A stretch of DNA of 64,000 nucleotides. Origin: Adiantum capillus-veneris (Eukaryota > Streptophyta > Polypodiopsida > Polypodiales > Pteridaceae). Made by a program: the position numbers and the translations under genes. Location: assembly GCA_014529385.2 (NCBI GenBank), contig CM043964.1, forward strand, positions 102,318,087 through 102,382,086, written 5' to 3'. The notes beneath the pieces were generated by a model that was given only the letters and a program-made list of their open reading frames with translations, ran no database searches and was not told where the DNA came from. Positions 22,256 through 33,836 of this stretch are shown one piece after another; the first letter of the stretch is position 1; every line of letters begins with the position of its first letter.

Positions 22256-23765
22256 GTACCATTTACAGAAGCAGAAGTGGAGCAAGTCCGATGGCAACTG
22301 CTAGAGGAGCAGGAAGGCCGAGAGAGAGAGAGAGGAAGACAAAGGCGGACAGGGATTTCAAGAAAAAGCCGACAACTCCACCGTCCAGCCCTGAGTCAAG
22401 CCCACCGCCCTCACCACCTCCTCGTAGCTCTCCAAAGACTCAAGAGAAAGAGGAGCAAGACAAACCTGAAGATCAAGAAGAGTCAAAGCAAGAACAAAGC
22501 CAAGAGAAAGAACCAAAAGAAGAGGCTAAGCCTGAAAGTGAGCATCCAAAGCCAAATGAAGCAAGGTATAACACATTTCTAGACCTACTGGCTGCCGGCT
22601 ATTCAAAAGAAGAGGTTGCCACAGTCGCATTTGACTTGGCAAGCACGGGGCCCAAAGAGAAAATGCAGAGCCTGAGGTTAGTGGAGCTAAAGGAGATGGC
22701 CACTGATATAGTGGACCTGCACCCACGCACCAATGATTGGGATGTGGTGATGACCAAGCTAACCGGGCTAAGAGCACAGTCAATGGCCTCAGAAAGTGAA
22801 ATGGCAACTTTCAAAGCCACTGAAGTGCAAATCAAGCCTGAAGTCGACACTTTACACAAACAAAGCCAAAGGCAGATAGAGAGAGAGAGACAAAGCTGCA
22901 AGCCAGTCTGGCAAAGGCATTGCAAAGATGCCAAGAGATGGAAAGAGAAAATCAAGAGGCAGCTCAAAGACTGCAAGGAGCTGAAGAGGAATATAGACAA
23001 CTCAGCAAGTCATTGACAGATGCAGAGAGGGAAAGGGATAACCTAACCCTACAACTTGCTGAGGAGTCCAAGGAAGTGGAGGCCATGCGGAATTCCAAAG
23101 AGAAGGCAGAAATAGAGCAAGAGGCTAGCCAGGATGAGGTCCTTGAGCTCAAGGACCAGCTTAAAGTTAAAGATCAAACAATCCAACGGCTATTGGCATC
23201 TCTAGCCAGAGTCAGAGCTACTAGCTTGACTCACACCCCTTCAGAGAGCCAGATCTATGAAGAACAAATGAGAGAGCTCCAGAAAGAGTTGACCTTAGAG
23301 AAGAAGCAAAGGTTGATGATGGCAGAAGGGTTGGTGGTTATGCAAACACGCATGGAAGAAGAGCAGAAGGCAATGCAAGATGAGCTAGAAAATATCAAAA
23401 TAAATCTCGAGGAGGCGGAGAAGATAAATGCCGATTTGAAAGACCTCCTCGTGAACATGGGAGAACAAGCTGAAGCAGAGAAACAGACATTCCAAAAGCA
23501 GATAGAAGAGCTGAGAGGCCAACAGGCAGAAGAGCAGGCAAGCACATGGCCAGCAGCCATGGAAGGCATAGACCTAGAGAATGTGGCAGATCCTGTGGAC
23601 ACACCCATGCAAGAGGAAATCCTTGTAGGACCCTCTCAAGAGCCACAAGATCTGACACAAGAAGAGGAAGAGAAGCTGCGCACGGCCATAGAAGCAAAAA
23701 TCAGAGAAACGGCCAAAGAAGCTTTGAAATGGGAGCAGAGGGTTTTTAAATCCATGACCATTTAG
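22256..23765 (+). pseudogene. second gene of giant element, linker and long coiled coil
   Basis: Continuation of the gene split by S1. It opens with a short helical segment (VRWQLLEEQEG) in the upstream frame. At the GA-rich run 22319-22340 it moves to the frame of 22291-23016, a Pro/Ser/Glu/Lys-rich linker with TTPPSSPESSPPPSPPP. At a second GA run (22879-22891) it moves to the frame of 22920-23765. This third part is about 280 residues of strongly heptad-like, Glu/Gln/Leu-rich coiled coil (for example ERERDNLTLQLAEESKEVEAM and IQRLLASLARVRA). Both frame changes fall in dinucleotide runs and so look like slippage. The stop is TAG at 23763-23765. A scaffold or oligomerising role is inferred only from the coiled coil. 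Confidence 0.72.
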
Positions 23766-24476
23766 AAGATAGACACCAGCAACCTATGGTGTGAATGGCT
23801 ACAGCCCTCTGTCCCATATCCTTTGCTAAAGTACGAAGCTGCCATGATCAACAAAAGAATCAGAGAAGAGCCAATAGTGCCACTGTGTCGACTCCCAGCC
23901 CAGGTGGAGAAAGGCATGGCTAACAAAGTATCCATAGTACTTAACCATTTGGTAGAGGCACCCAAAATCATCAGAGATAACCTAAGCTTTTGCCCTCTAC
24001 CAAGGATGCAGACGTGGAAGGCCCAGGAGCTGCTGCAAAGGAGCCAACCCACTTGGCTAAACTATCCGAAGCTACCAGGCTTGAAGGCAGGCGAGAGAAT
24101 AAGTGTTCAATACATGGTGAAAACCCTAACGGGCGCCATCAAATTGTTCACTGGCTCGCCTGACCTTTCTTGCATTATGATGAGGAAGATTTGCAAAACC
24201 CTTTTGGCAGTCTTCGAGACGTTCAAACTGGGCCAGGCGACATACAATATCTTCTTCTTTCAAGATACTTACAGATGTGCATATGATCTGTCTGGTCAGC
24301 CTTCCAATGCATTGTATCAAAGGATCATGTTTTTGCCATCCTATCACCTCCAGGCCTTTGAAGAAGCTTTCTACACCGGCTTCTTCACAATTAGCACTGA
24401 TATATTCGGCCCAACACTACATGATTTACATGCAAGATACGAGTCGCTGCTCAAGATGCGAGAAACCATCAGATGA
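23766..24476 (+). pseudogene. second gene of giant element, C-terminal domain
   Basis: In the same frame as the coiled coil after one TAG. The open stretch 23823-24476 (217 codons) encodes a globular-looking domain, Leu/Phe/Tyr-rich, with LPAQVEKGMANKVSIVLNHL, LPRMQTWKAQELL and LGQATYNIFFFQDTYRCAYDL. It ends with TGA 37 bp before the polypurine tract. No family is recognised and there is no clear membrane anchor. Its position just before the 3' LTR shows it belongs to the element. Confidence 0.68.
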
Positions 24477-24513
24477 AGAACAACTCAACAGCCATGTCGG
24501 GGACGACATAAGT

Positions 24514-24527
24514 AAGGAGGGGGGGAG
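24514..24527 (+). other. polypurine tract of giant element
   Basis: AAGGAGGGGGGGAG lies directly before the 3' LTR start TGTTAGAAG. It is the plus-strand primer site for reverse transcription. Confidence 0.92.
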
Positions 24528-25460
24528 TGTTAGAAGCTGGACACACCCTACGGAAATTGACTGCTCGACAGATCATCATTTTTTGTAATTATTCATTTAT
24601 TGAGAAAACCCGACATTTCACCTTGTCAATATTGGGTCTTACAGAAGTTTCCAGATTGTATCCCAGTTTTGACATTTAGATTGAGTAAATTGTTAATTTG
24701 GAACTTTAGGGTTTGAAAATTGTAAGATATTTATACCACTTTTTGACCTTAATGAAAAACCTTTGTCATTTTAAAAAAGTTGGAAGTCTGTGAGTGAGCG
24801 TCTTGTATACGAGAGAGAGAGAGAGTGAGAGCTTCATCTTGACGCTACGTGTGCACCGGTGGTCGGAATCGAGTGCGGAGAAGTGCAGCGTGTTGCCCCC
24901 GATGAGAGCTACACGCCGATACCTACATTGCGCGCGTACGGTCCGGTTTTGCAAGCTCCATCTACAAGCTTCATCTGGTTATTCGGTGAGCATACGTTGT
25001 CTGATTTTGCATTGCAGCATATCCACATGTTTGCATTGAGTAGAGATACACATTAGGCATTTTAGATTTCGGAAACGAAGACCTGCAAATTTCGGTCAGA
25101 CATCCTACGTGATTTTGCACCAGGTGTTTTGGGTTGGGGTTTTGGTTCATAGATCTTAGGGAGAGTGACATATTGGTGTTAGTAGGGTCTCTTTCAAGTT
25201 CTGTGGTGTTTCGAGATTGTTTGATGGGTGTTTGGCTCTAGAAAGCGTTGTAGGAAGTTTCCTCTTATGCACTCCTGAAGGCTGTGACTTAGACATTGGG
25301 TAGAGACCTCTGTAAGAATTAGTTAGGAGTCGGTCGAGTGTAGGTTGACACCCTATGCTTGCTTCCACGCGCCTGCGGGTCGAGCTTCGTCCTTAGCTGA
25401 CAAATCTTGTTAGGTGAGTTCTCGCTGTGCTGACGTCCGTCGCGGCATATCCATCCAACA
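24528..25460 (+). repeat. 3' LTR of giant element (933 bp)
   Basis: Starts TGTTAGAAGCTGG and ends CCATCCAACA. Its last 208 bp match the 5' remnant. TATA-like sequences lie near 24728-24738 (ATATTTATACC). A short GA run occurs at 24811-24825. At 25098-25110 it contains a half-site of the palindrome (AGACATCCTACGT), followed by GATTTTGCACC as after the palindrome at 5091. The right flank begins CTAGC. Confidence 0.93.
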
Positions 25461-26630
25461 CTAGCCCTATGCGCTAGAGAGGTGATGTGCAGATGTGATG
25501 CATCAACTTTGCATGATGTTGTCAAAATTGGATTTTTATATCATGTTTAGTTGCTGGTCTGACTCCTTTTATGCATGAAAAACTCATGTCTTAAGAGTCA
25601 TATGTGTGTAGACTTCGATTGACTATAGAGGATATGTCAAACTCCAAGTGTGGGAGTTGGTTGAGTGTGAATATGATTTGTGGCTAAGGGCTGAGATTCC
25701 CTCATGGATTATGGTTGTGATTTTATGGTGGAAGCCGGTGTGGCTCTTAGTTTTTTTTTGGATATGGTTATGCTGTTGAAATTTTTACAGCCATGTTATG
25801 TTCTAAAGTGGTTATGCAGGATTGGTTGTGCCTCACCTGAGTTGGGTGAAGTGCTCACCCGTGTGATGTGATTGGATTATGGTTTATGATTTTTGGATTA
25901 GATCATAAAGTGATCTGGATGGTTTATGGTTGACATGTAAGGGTAGAGACCCTGTACGGTCTAAACTGCTTGGAAAAGATTGTTTGTGCATATGAAAAAT
26001 GCTATTGTGATTGGACTCACGTGTTATGTTTCTCACGGCAACGTCGTTACAAGACTAGGATCACCTACATTGCTTAGCCTTAGACAAAAGGGTCATTGAC
26101 GTGGGGCTTTGCTGGATTGAGGGTGTTGCATAGGTCTTCTTCTTTTTGTTAGGCTCATCTACACGGTTAGTGCGTCGGGAGTTGAATGACCTACATGGCT
26201 AACGCGTTGGGGATTTGGACTTGGCTTTGCCTAAACACCCGGTGTTGGGCATTGAAGAGGCATGGCACCTAAACTGGTATGGTTGGTGTTGATATCCTAC
26301 CACCTACTTGTACTTGGGATCCTTTTAGAGCTCGGGTTCATGGAGGGAGGCGAAGCGGCCTCAGCTTATGTATGGCTCAGGTAGGTTGGAGGTGTTTTGG
26401 CTCACTCCCGACGAAGTGAAATTCTCTATATTCGTAGTAGAGCGGATGTGGATGGGTGGACCGATCGATCCCTACACAGGGTCCGGTACTCTGCTAGTTA
26501 TTCTGTCATAAACTTTTTGATGTTATGGTATACCCAGATTTTGTCATTGCATTAATATATGGTTGCATGTTTCATTTAGATGGGGTATGAAAATATTCTC
26601 TGTTGTCATTGCCTCATGTCTCTGTGCACT

Positions 26631-26684
<54 letters not shown>

Positions 26685-27366
26685 TGCAACGCGGGGTACA
26701 CATATTCACCCACCATAATGTTATATTTTCCTTGAGTACGCTTTCATTCATAACACACATTCAGAGGTAGCACTAGCCACTAGGTGCCTGTGGATGCAGT
26801 CCGGCTCATGGCCTAAACTCCACGCTTGGTCTGGAGATGAGAGCTCATTCCCTATGCAAACGCTTTCGCAACTCTAATGTACATTGAAAATTGTATAAAG
26901 GTGTAAATTGTATATTTTTTTCACAGACCCCCGAGGAGGGATATCTCTCATTGAGCACCAAAAATGAACACCATACGTTGTTGAAAATGGATCTTTCTAC
27001 TAATTGCAACGTTTATTCTAATGTGTGGAGTGAAGTGGAAGGGAAAACCTCTTTCCATGTTCTATGCATGACCTGTGCTTAAAATAGAACAAAAATATAT
27101 AGGTCCAAACTGAGGTCATATCTAATGAGAGGCAAAATTTAAAGGATTTTGGCCAACCTAAGAGGGTCCAAAATTCTGTGAATTACTTATTCAAATTATA
27201 ATTTAGTGCTAATAATGATATGCACCTTTTGCCTTGCAATGGGGATGAAGGGGTCATACAAATTTTTTTGATTCATGCAAGCTACTTAATTTCTCTAAAA
27301 ACCAAGCATTCACACAATATGAAACAACAACAGACACCAAGCCCTCCTCAGTGGGGGCACCAAAAT
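25461..27366. other. unassigned sequence right of the giant element
   Basis: No supported gene; the longest open frame (26891-27082) is short and unrecognised. The stretch has moderate GC around 26040-26480 and a long CT microsatellite. It may be part of an older element. I find no terminal repeats or coding motifs in it. Confidence 0.6.
26635..26682. repeat. (CT)n microsatellite
   Basis: About 48 bp of uninterrupted CT dinucleotide. Confidence 0.97.
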
Positions 27367-28992
27367 TGAGGCAGTCCGAGGTGGGCAACAAGAGAGGCGG
27401 CCTCTAAACACCCCTCAAGGCTCCTGTGCTGCTCAATTGACACACACACACACACACACACACACACATCACCCACAATGGGAGTTTGTACAGGATTTAG
27501 ATTCACTTTAATGATTGATGCAGATGTATAAACAACTTGGAGGAGAGTCAAGAAACACAATTAAGCTTGACGATCTTGCAATCTACACATTATCTTAGGA
27601 TTACAGAAGCCCTCTCACCATGCAACCCTCTTACAATGTGTTCCCAAGCAACAAAAAAAATACAAGAGCTCTTGAGCCACATACAAGCACATGCTACAAA
27701 AGAACCCCAAAATGAGAACGCTTTACCTTAAACCAAACGAGATGAGGTTTCCAACCCTGAATTGGAGAAACTTAGGAGAGATTCTTGGACCGTGGTTGCA
27801 CCCAAATTATTGACTCAATTGATGTGCAAGAGTAGGTACAAGCTTGATTGGAAGCTATGAATCACTCACTTCCTTGCAATGCTACAACTAGCTCAAAGAA
27901 GATTTCCTATTGGCACCACAAGCAATGAGGTTTAGAGAGCTCACTCTCTCTCCCTAGAACTAAGATGGAGAATGATACACTCAATGTAGTGTGAAATAGT
28001 GTACAGATCATGGATTTTACAAAGAGGAAGGGCTCTATTTATAGGTGACGATAGCCCTTATTAGGATTATCTCCTAATTAGCAATCACATAGAAAAGAAT
28101 GTTTAATAATTTTTTAATATGTTCTTATGAGATTGGGGCTCTCTTGTCTCTTGAGTCACTTGGATGTGGACTGGAGAGGAGAAAATTATTGAGGGGAAAT
28201 AGAGAAGATTCTAAAGAGGTGAGTGATTTTTTGTGTGAGGTTGCCTACTCCAAGGTAGAGTAGAGTGGGTGCAATTTACAACAGAGGGTTCGCAGTTAGT
28301 GTCAGTAATCACTAAAAAAAGCTTAGTTTACAACGGGTAGAATGACTTGAAAGGTTGAGGAAAGAGGGGTGAATGAGATGGTTGAACCCTTGAGATGGTG
28401 AAATCCTTGAGGAATCTTGGGCACCCATGCGTAGATTGTGAGAAGTGACCATCGGTCTTCTTCTTTGTCGGCTATCAAGCATAAGTTGGAGTGAAATTGG
28501 ATAAATAGAGTGTTTTTGGGAACGACTTGCCTTTTTTATTAGTATCCCCTCCTCATCCCTTGGAATAAAAGAAGGGCTGAAGACTCTGCAAGCAAATATA
28601 ATAAAAAAACAAATCTTTTATAATAGGGTACCAATTCTCACTAAGAAAACAAAGTGCTTCGCACTTTTTTGCTCCGCTCTTTCGTTTGTAAAGACAATGA
28701 AGTTATCTAAACCTCCACACCATCGTCATAGTTGAACACCACAAAGAAAATGAGAGTTTTTGTTGATTAAAAAAACCCCCATTTTGCAGAAGTTAAGCAT
28801 GGTTAGGTTGTTGAATTTTTATGCATTTTTATAAAGATAAAATAAAATTGCAATATGAGAGTAACAGATAGAGATACGGAGATGGTGTATGTAGGTAGAG
28901 CTTTAAAAGAGATCTATGGGTTTGAAAGGGAAGGGTAATGGTGAGGAGGGTGAGGAAAAGCATGGAATGTGTAGGCTTGAGTGAGGGATGGA

Positions 28993-29023
<31 letters not shown>

Positions 29024-30114
29024 TCTATGTAAATGGGGAGTGTGAAAAGGAGTGAGCAAAGATTAAGAACTCTCTTGTGTGCATTATATGGACAGATTGG
29101 GGTCTACCAAAAAATTTGTATCTCCCATCCATGAGCCCGAAAAATTATGAAAAAACTTGCACAAAACCCCTCAAGTTTTGGGCTACAACTTTTGTGTTTG
29201 TCATTGGTTCAAATTCAAATGGGAGATGAACACAAAAAATCAAACAAAAACATGTATAATCTAGGAATGCAAAAGTCTTCTTGTGGTCCTTTTTTGGTTG
29301 AACCTTCATGTGGCTCCACAAGTGTTTTCCTCCATGCATCATGGCATGAAATTGATAATTGAGATGCCCTTTACACATGTATGGATGAAATTTCTTGGTG
29401 AAATAAAATATATACAAGAGGGAAGAACAAACAAACTCGTGCATTGACTTGTGATAGGACTTTATGATAAAGAGCTAAAAATATAAAAATATAAAAGTTA
29501 ATAGAATAAAATAAGTGTCTTTCAATTATTGAATAGCATGGTAGGTCATTTTGAATTTAATCTTCTAATATAAATAAAAATAGATGTAATAGGTAAGAAA
29601 ATTTTCATCTTGAGAGAGTGAAAGGATTTTTGTGAATTTTGATAAAGTGGAGTCACACGTAGCTTAGTAGAAGCTTGGGTGAGGATATCGAATGCATGAG
29701 ATGTATACATGGATGATATTAAAATATATTATGGATAATAAAAATACAAAATGGCTTACTTAGGCCTGGTTAAAACGCACACCTTAAAGAGTATAATACA
29801 TAACTCTTATATAGTAGAGTAATTAAAGTTATAATATTATAGATGGGCCCAAGGTAAGGGAAAATACCTATACGCAAAGAGTGGACCATAATGTTTTTAT
29901 GGTTTTTTATTTCTATTTTTATTTTTTTGAAAATAATTGATAACTCACACACCTATGTATAATGAGAAGAGAAGGTGAATTTTTCAAACATGTGCCTTGG
30001 ATAAAATGTTTTGTTGCTTTGCAAAGATAGGCTACCCAAAGCATAACTTTTATTGCAAGGATAAAGGACAACAAATTGTTGTTCCAAAATTGGAAAGCTA
30101 AAAAACGGCTATCA
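27367..30114 (-). repeat. S2: second solo LTR of the S family (about 2748 bp)
   Basis: Starts TGAGGCAGTCCGAGG and ends CGGCTATCA, as S1 does. Matching internal blocks include the CACCCCTCAAGGCTCC run near the left end and the CTTGTGGTCC region near 29280. It has (CA)n at 27440-27468 and (GT)n near 28995. A TATA-like CTATAAATAG on the minus strand (28034-28043) matches the orientation of S1. Flanks CCAAAAT (left) and CCAAATAAT (right) suggest an imperfect target duplication. No coding sequence is seen. Confidence 0.68.
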
Positions 30115-30757
30115 CCAAATAATGATTGCATTTGAAATGAGTTGGTATTGGTACAGGAAGCTAGGTATTCCTTTTCATTAAGAAGCTCAAGTCTTTATGT
30201 ACCTAAAGTTAGGCCCTTTTGTTGTGAATCAAGGCTATAACCAAGAAACTGAAAGAAGAGTATCCACAAAGAAAGTGTAAACCAAGGGAGCTTTAGAGAC
30301 TATAATAGAAGAAGTGTCAGCCACTTACTCTGACTCAAGTTCTGAGATTTGTTTTTAGACCCAATTGGGGGCTGGAACCTCACTCAAGTTCAAGCACATT
30401 CTGACCCTTTTTAAGAGTAGCAACTACAATGCCTAGTTTTATTTGGATCCTAATGAGGAATATGTCGTAAGGGTAGATGACCATACCACTGAGTTTGAAG
30501 AGGAGGTTAGGACAAACAAGCAAGATACCTTCTACATGGACCAAAACAAAGCGCAACACCTTGAAATACAAAATCCAAACACTGTAAATAGATGGGGATT
30601 GGAGATTGACTCTTTGATTCTAAACATGACCATGAGAGAAGTACCGTCAGTGTTAGAGTTATAAGGATATGATTGACAGACACTAAACCTCTAAAGCGCA
30701 TACCCATTGACAACCCAACGCTTGGAGTCTATTGTCGGGAACAAGTACAAGTAGGAC
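30115..30757 (+). pseudogene. coding fragment of unknown element
   Basis: A broken frame ending at TAA 30662-30664 encodes an acidic stretch (YLDPNEEYVVRVDD, then NTVNRWGLEIDSLIL). The best open part is 30443-30664, with no ATG of its own. About 80 bp later TTGGAGTCTATTGTCGGGAAC (30722 onward) is reminiscent of a primer-binding site of the giant's type, so this may be the junction of an old element. I recognise no family. Confidence 0.4.
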
Positions 30758-32246
30758 TGTCATAAAATCTAATATCTAACCAACCCAAATGATTTTCTTA
30801 TATTAAATTGATCATTTAATGTGGGAGAATAAACGTAAACAAGGGTTAGAATATACACATATGCTTATGGATCTATCTCAACACGGGGCTAAGGTTCAAG
30901 GGGTTCCAAATGAGAGATGTCTATCAAAGATCAAGGCTAGCTAATGAAGCTTAACGACCTTAGGGTTAGCTTCATTAAGGAACTCCAAAGGTTAGTGTTA
31001 AAAGTCCTTTGACCTTAGGCAAGCTAGGACTGTGCTTGAGGTGGGAACCCGGCCCAAGCTCGAGGTGCTTGTCGTGCTTGCTGACTAGGGTGCTTGAGGT
31101 GCTTAATGACTAAGGTGCTAAGGTGCTCCATGACTAAGGTACTTGAGGGGTTAAGGTGTTTCAAAAAGTCAAAGAACATCCCTACACAAGGGGGTTGAGT
31201 CCTCATTGTAGGAGCTAGAGAGAGAACATACACACCTTCACACAAGTCAAGCCTTGCCTAATGAAGCAACAGGGACACATGTCAAGTTCCTCTCCATGTT
31301 GCACTCATAAGCTTCCTAAACCCTATTGGTTGGCCTCTCAAAGGGTCCAATGATAATTTAGCTAATTTAATTAATTGTGTATGCATTTATCAAGTCCTCT
31401 CTCTCAAAGGGGAAAGGGGGACACTTGTCCCAAGGCTAGCATGGTTGCTTGATATATGCACCCTGCATGTGATTGACTAGGCTTGTAGGGGTCCAATCAT
31501 CTTCTAGCATGAGCTACAAGGGGGTCGACCAAGGAAGCTAGGGGCTAGCTTGGGTGGTATATACCCCCCCCCCCCCCCCCCCCCCCCCCAACACACGCAC
31601 ACACTAATTGTGTGAGGTGCAAAGTGAAAGAGCTCCATATCCTTCTCCAAGCTTGTTGAGAAGTGGAGAGCCTACACCAACACTCTTGGCTATGGAATGC
31701 AAATCCAACCAAGAGCTATGCTTCAGTGCTTAAGCTTGCCATCGTTTCCATCTTCATTATTATGCTATTATGCTATGCTAAGCAAGAAGAGTGATGATAA
31801 GTGAGGAACTATTTCTTTCTCCTATGAATGCTTCTTCTTCCTCTTCCCTACCCTCATTCCCCACTAGCTCTCTCCACCTTTGAAGGTGTTTAAAGCCTTA
31901 GGACTGAGACCGGGGATGGTTAATGCTTTTACAAAGTTATGCTCGTGGATGCATGAAGCTTCCCATCTTTATAGCATCACCTAGGTCACAAAGGAACACA
32001 AAGATTGTATTGTACCAAGTCTCTCTTGATGGGAGATCGCCGACTCCACATAAATCGGGTCCTCAATTATTGTCATGTTCTCTAAACTCTCTCTCTCTTG
32101 CAAAAGTATCGTTCATGCCATATTATGGTTATGTTGCTACCGCTGATTAAGTACATTCTCTATGTTCTCAAAGTAGTCTCACAAAATTCTTACTCTAATT
32201 CTCTTAATTCCACTATTCTCAAAGTTCATAGGCCATTTCCATTACA
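30758..32246 (+). repeat. solo LTR of the G family, plus orientation (1489 bp)
   Basis: Starts TGTCATAAAATCTAATATC and ends TTTCCATTACA, the reverse complement of the G2/G3 LTR ends. It is flanked by perfect AGGAC duplicates (30753-30757 and 32247-32251). No internal element sequence is present on either side, so it is a solo LTR left by recombination between two LTRs. It contains an unusually long C run (31565-31589). Confidence 0.93.
31565..31589. repeat. poly(C) homopolymer, about 25 bp
   Basis: An uninterrupted C run inside the solo LTR. The matching region of other G LTRs has only short C runs. It is either a real slippage expansion or an assembly/sequencing artefact. Confidence 0.9.
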
Positions 32247-32368
32247 AGGACCAACAATGGCAGCTCCAATTAATGCCATGGAGGACATGCTTAAGCACAT
32301 GAATGACATGATGAATAACATGAAAAGGATGCCTATGAGAGGGCCAGGATAGGGTCCACCACAACGAC
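32247..32368. other. 122-bp spacer between two oppositely oriented G LTRs
   Basis: Contains a short Met-rich frame (NAMEDMLKHMNDMMNNMKRM, 32272 onward) that looks like the beginning of a gag-type protein. It would have been contiguous with the sequence before 30753 until the solo LTR's parent element inserted. Confidence 0.5.
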
Positions 32369-33836
32369 TGTAATGGAAATGGCCTATGAACTTTGAGAAT
32401 AGCATAATTAAGAGAATTCAAGTGAGCATTTTTGTGAGATTACTTTGAGAACATAGAGGGTGAACTTAACTGATGGTAGCAACATAAACATAGTACTTAA
32501 TTATTTTGGCATGAACAATACTTTTGCAAGAGAGAGAGTATTAGAGAACATGACAATAGTTGAGGGCCGGATTTACTTGGAGTCGGTCCCCCCTCCAAAA
32601 GGTGTTTGTATTATAGATTCATCCATCAAGAGAGTCTTGATACAAGACTATCTTTGTGTTCCTTGTGACCTAGGTGATGCAATGAAGATGGAAATCTTCA
32701 TGCATCACAAGCATACCATAATCCCAAGCCTCAGTCCCAAAACCTCAAACACCTTCGAAGGTGGAGAGAGCTAGGGGGGAATGAGGGTAGGGAAGAGGAA
32801 GAAGAATCATCTATAAAAAATAGTTTCTCACTTATCATCACTCTTCTTGCTTAGCATAGAATAATAGCATAGTAATGAAGATGAAGAAGGTGGCAAGCTT
32901 AAGCATTGAAGCATGGCTCTTGGTTGGATTTGCATTCCATAGCCAAGAGTGCTGGTGTAGGCTCTCAACTTCTCAACAAGCTTGGAGAAGGAGATGGAGC
33001 TCTTGCCTTTGCACTCCACACAATGAGAGAATGTGTGTGTGTGTGTGTGTGAGACAGAGAGAGTATACCCCCCTCTCATGCTTGGTCCACCTCTCTCTCT
33101 TTCTCTAGTGTCCTCTTTTGGGACATGTGTCCTCTTTTTCCTGTTGAGAGAAAGAACTTAATTATTTATTTTTATGCATCTAAATTCTCTTTGGACCCCT
33201 TTAAATCCTATCCAATAGGATTCAAGCACATCATGAGGGCCACATGTGGAGAATTTTTTGAACATCTGTCTTTTATGCTTCTTAAGTCATTGGGTTTGAG
33301 TTGAATACTTCAAGCATGGGTCTTTTATGCTTCTGAAGTCATTTGGTTTGAATTGAATACTTCAAGCACTTAGTCAATCAAGCATGGAACATTGATACCT
33401 CTTGAGAGTTTATCTTTGAATTGAACACTTCAAGAACCTTAGTCATTTTAAGCATAAAAATCACCTCAAGCTTTCGTCAAGGTTCCCACAAACATTTTAA
33501 GCACTTTAGTTAGCAAGCCGACAAGCACCTCATGCTTGGGTAGGGTTCCCACCTCAAGGTCGGCCCTAGCTTGCCTAAGGTCAAAGAACTTTTTAACACT
33601 AACTTTTGGAGGTCTTTAATGAAGCTAACCCTAAGGTTTTTAAGCTCCATTAGGTAGCATTGCTCTTTAGCATACCATCTCTCATTTAAACCCCTTTAAC
33701 TTTGGCCCCGTGTTGAGATAGATCCATAACCACATGTTTATATTCTAACCCTTGTTCCCGTTTATTCTCTCACATTAAATGATCAGTTTAATATGAGAAA
33801 ATCATTTGGGTTGGTTAGATATTAGATTTTATGACA
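32369..33836 (-). repeat. 3' LTR of G3 (1468 bp)
   Basis: Starts TGTAATGGAAATGGCC and ends ATTTTATGACA on the plus strand. It is directly followed by TTACCTCTCTCTT (polypurine tract on the minus strand) and the G3 integrase end. More diverged from the G2 LTRs than these are from each other, consistent with an older element. Confidence 0.92.

Larger units (their letters stand above)
3906..25460 (+). mobile_element. Giant Ty3/gypsy (Athila/Tat-like) retrotransposon
   Basis: A plus-strand element bounded by an LTR remnant (3906-4113) and a complete 3' LTR (24528-25460). Over the 208 bp that can be compared the two LTRs differ at about 7 positions. The order inside is PBS, leader, gag, zinc knuckles, protease, RT, RNase H, integrase, second retropepsin-like domain, long non-coding block, second gene, polypurine tract. 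The part in the window spans 21.6 kb. Adding the LTR portion cut off by G1 (about 725 bp) gives about 22.3 kb, or about 19.6 kb without the S1 insertion. Non-chromovirus RT, a tRNA-Asp-like primer site and a long gene after pol suggest the Athila/Tat side of Ty3. That placement is inferred. Nearly every frame is broken, so it is now non-autonomous. Confidence 0.88.

Noticed and set aside
22599-23697. Minus-strand Ser/Leu-rich frames opposite the coiled coil
   Set aside because: Shadow frames of the Glu/Lys-rich plus-strand gene, as typical for coiled-coil coding sequence.
18403-24476. Envelope glycoprotein
   Set aside because: Position fits, but there is no signal peptide, transmembrane segment or Cys-rich surface-protein pattern; the middle is a long soluble coiled coil.
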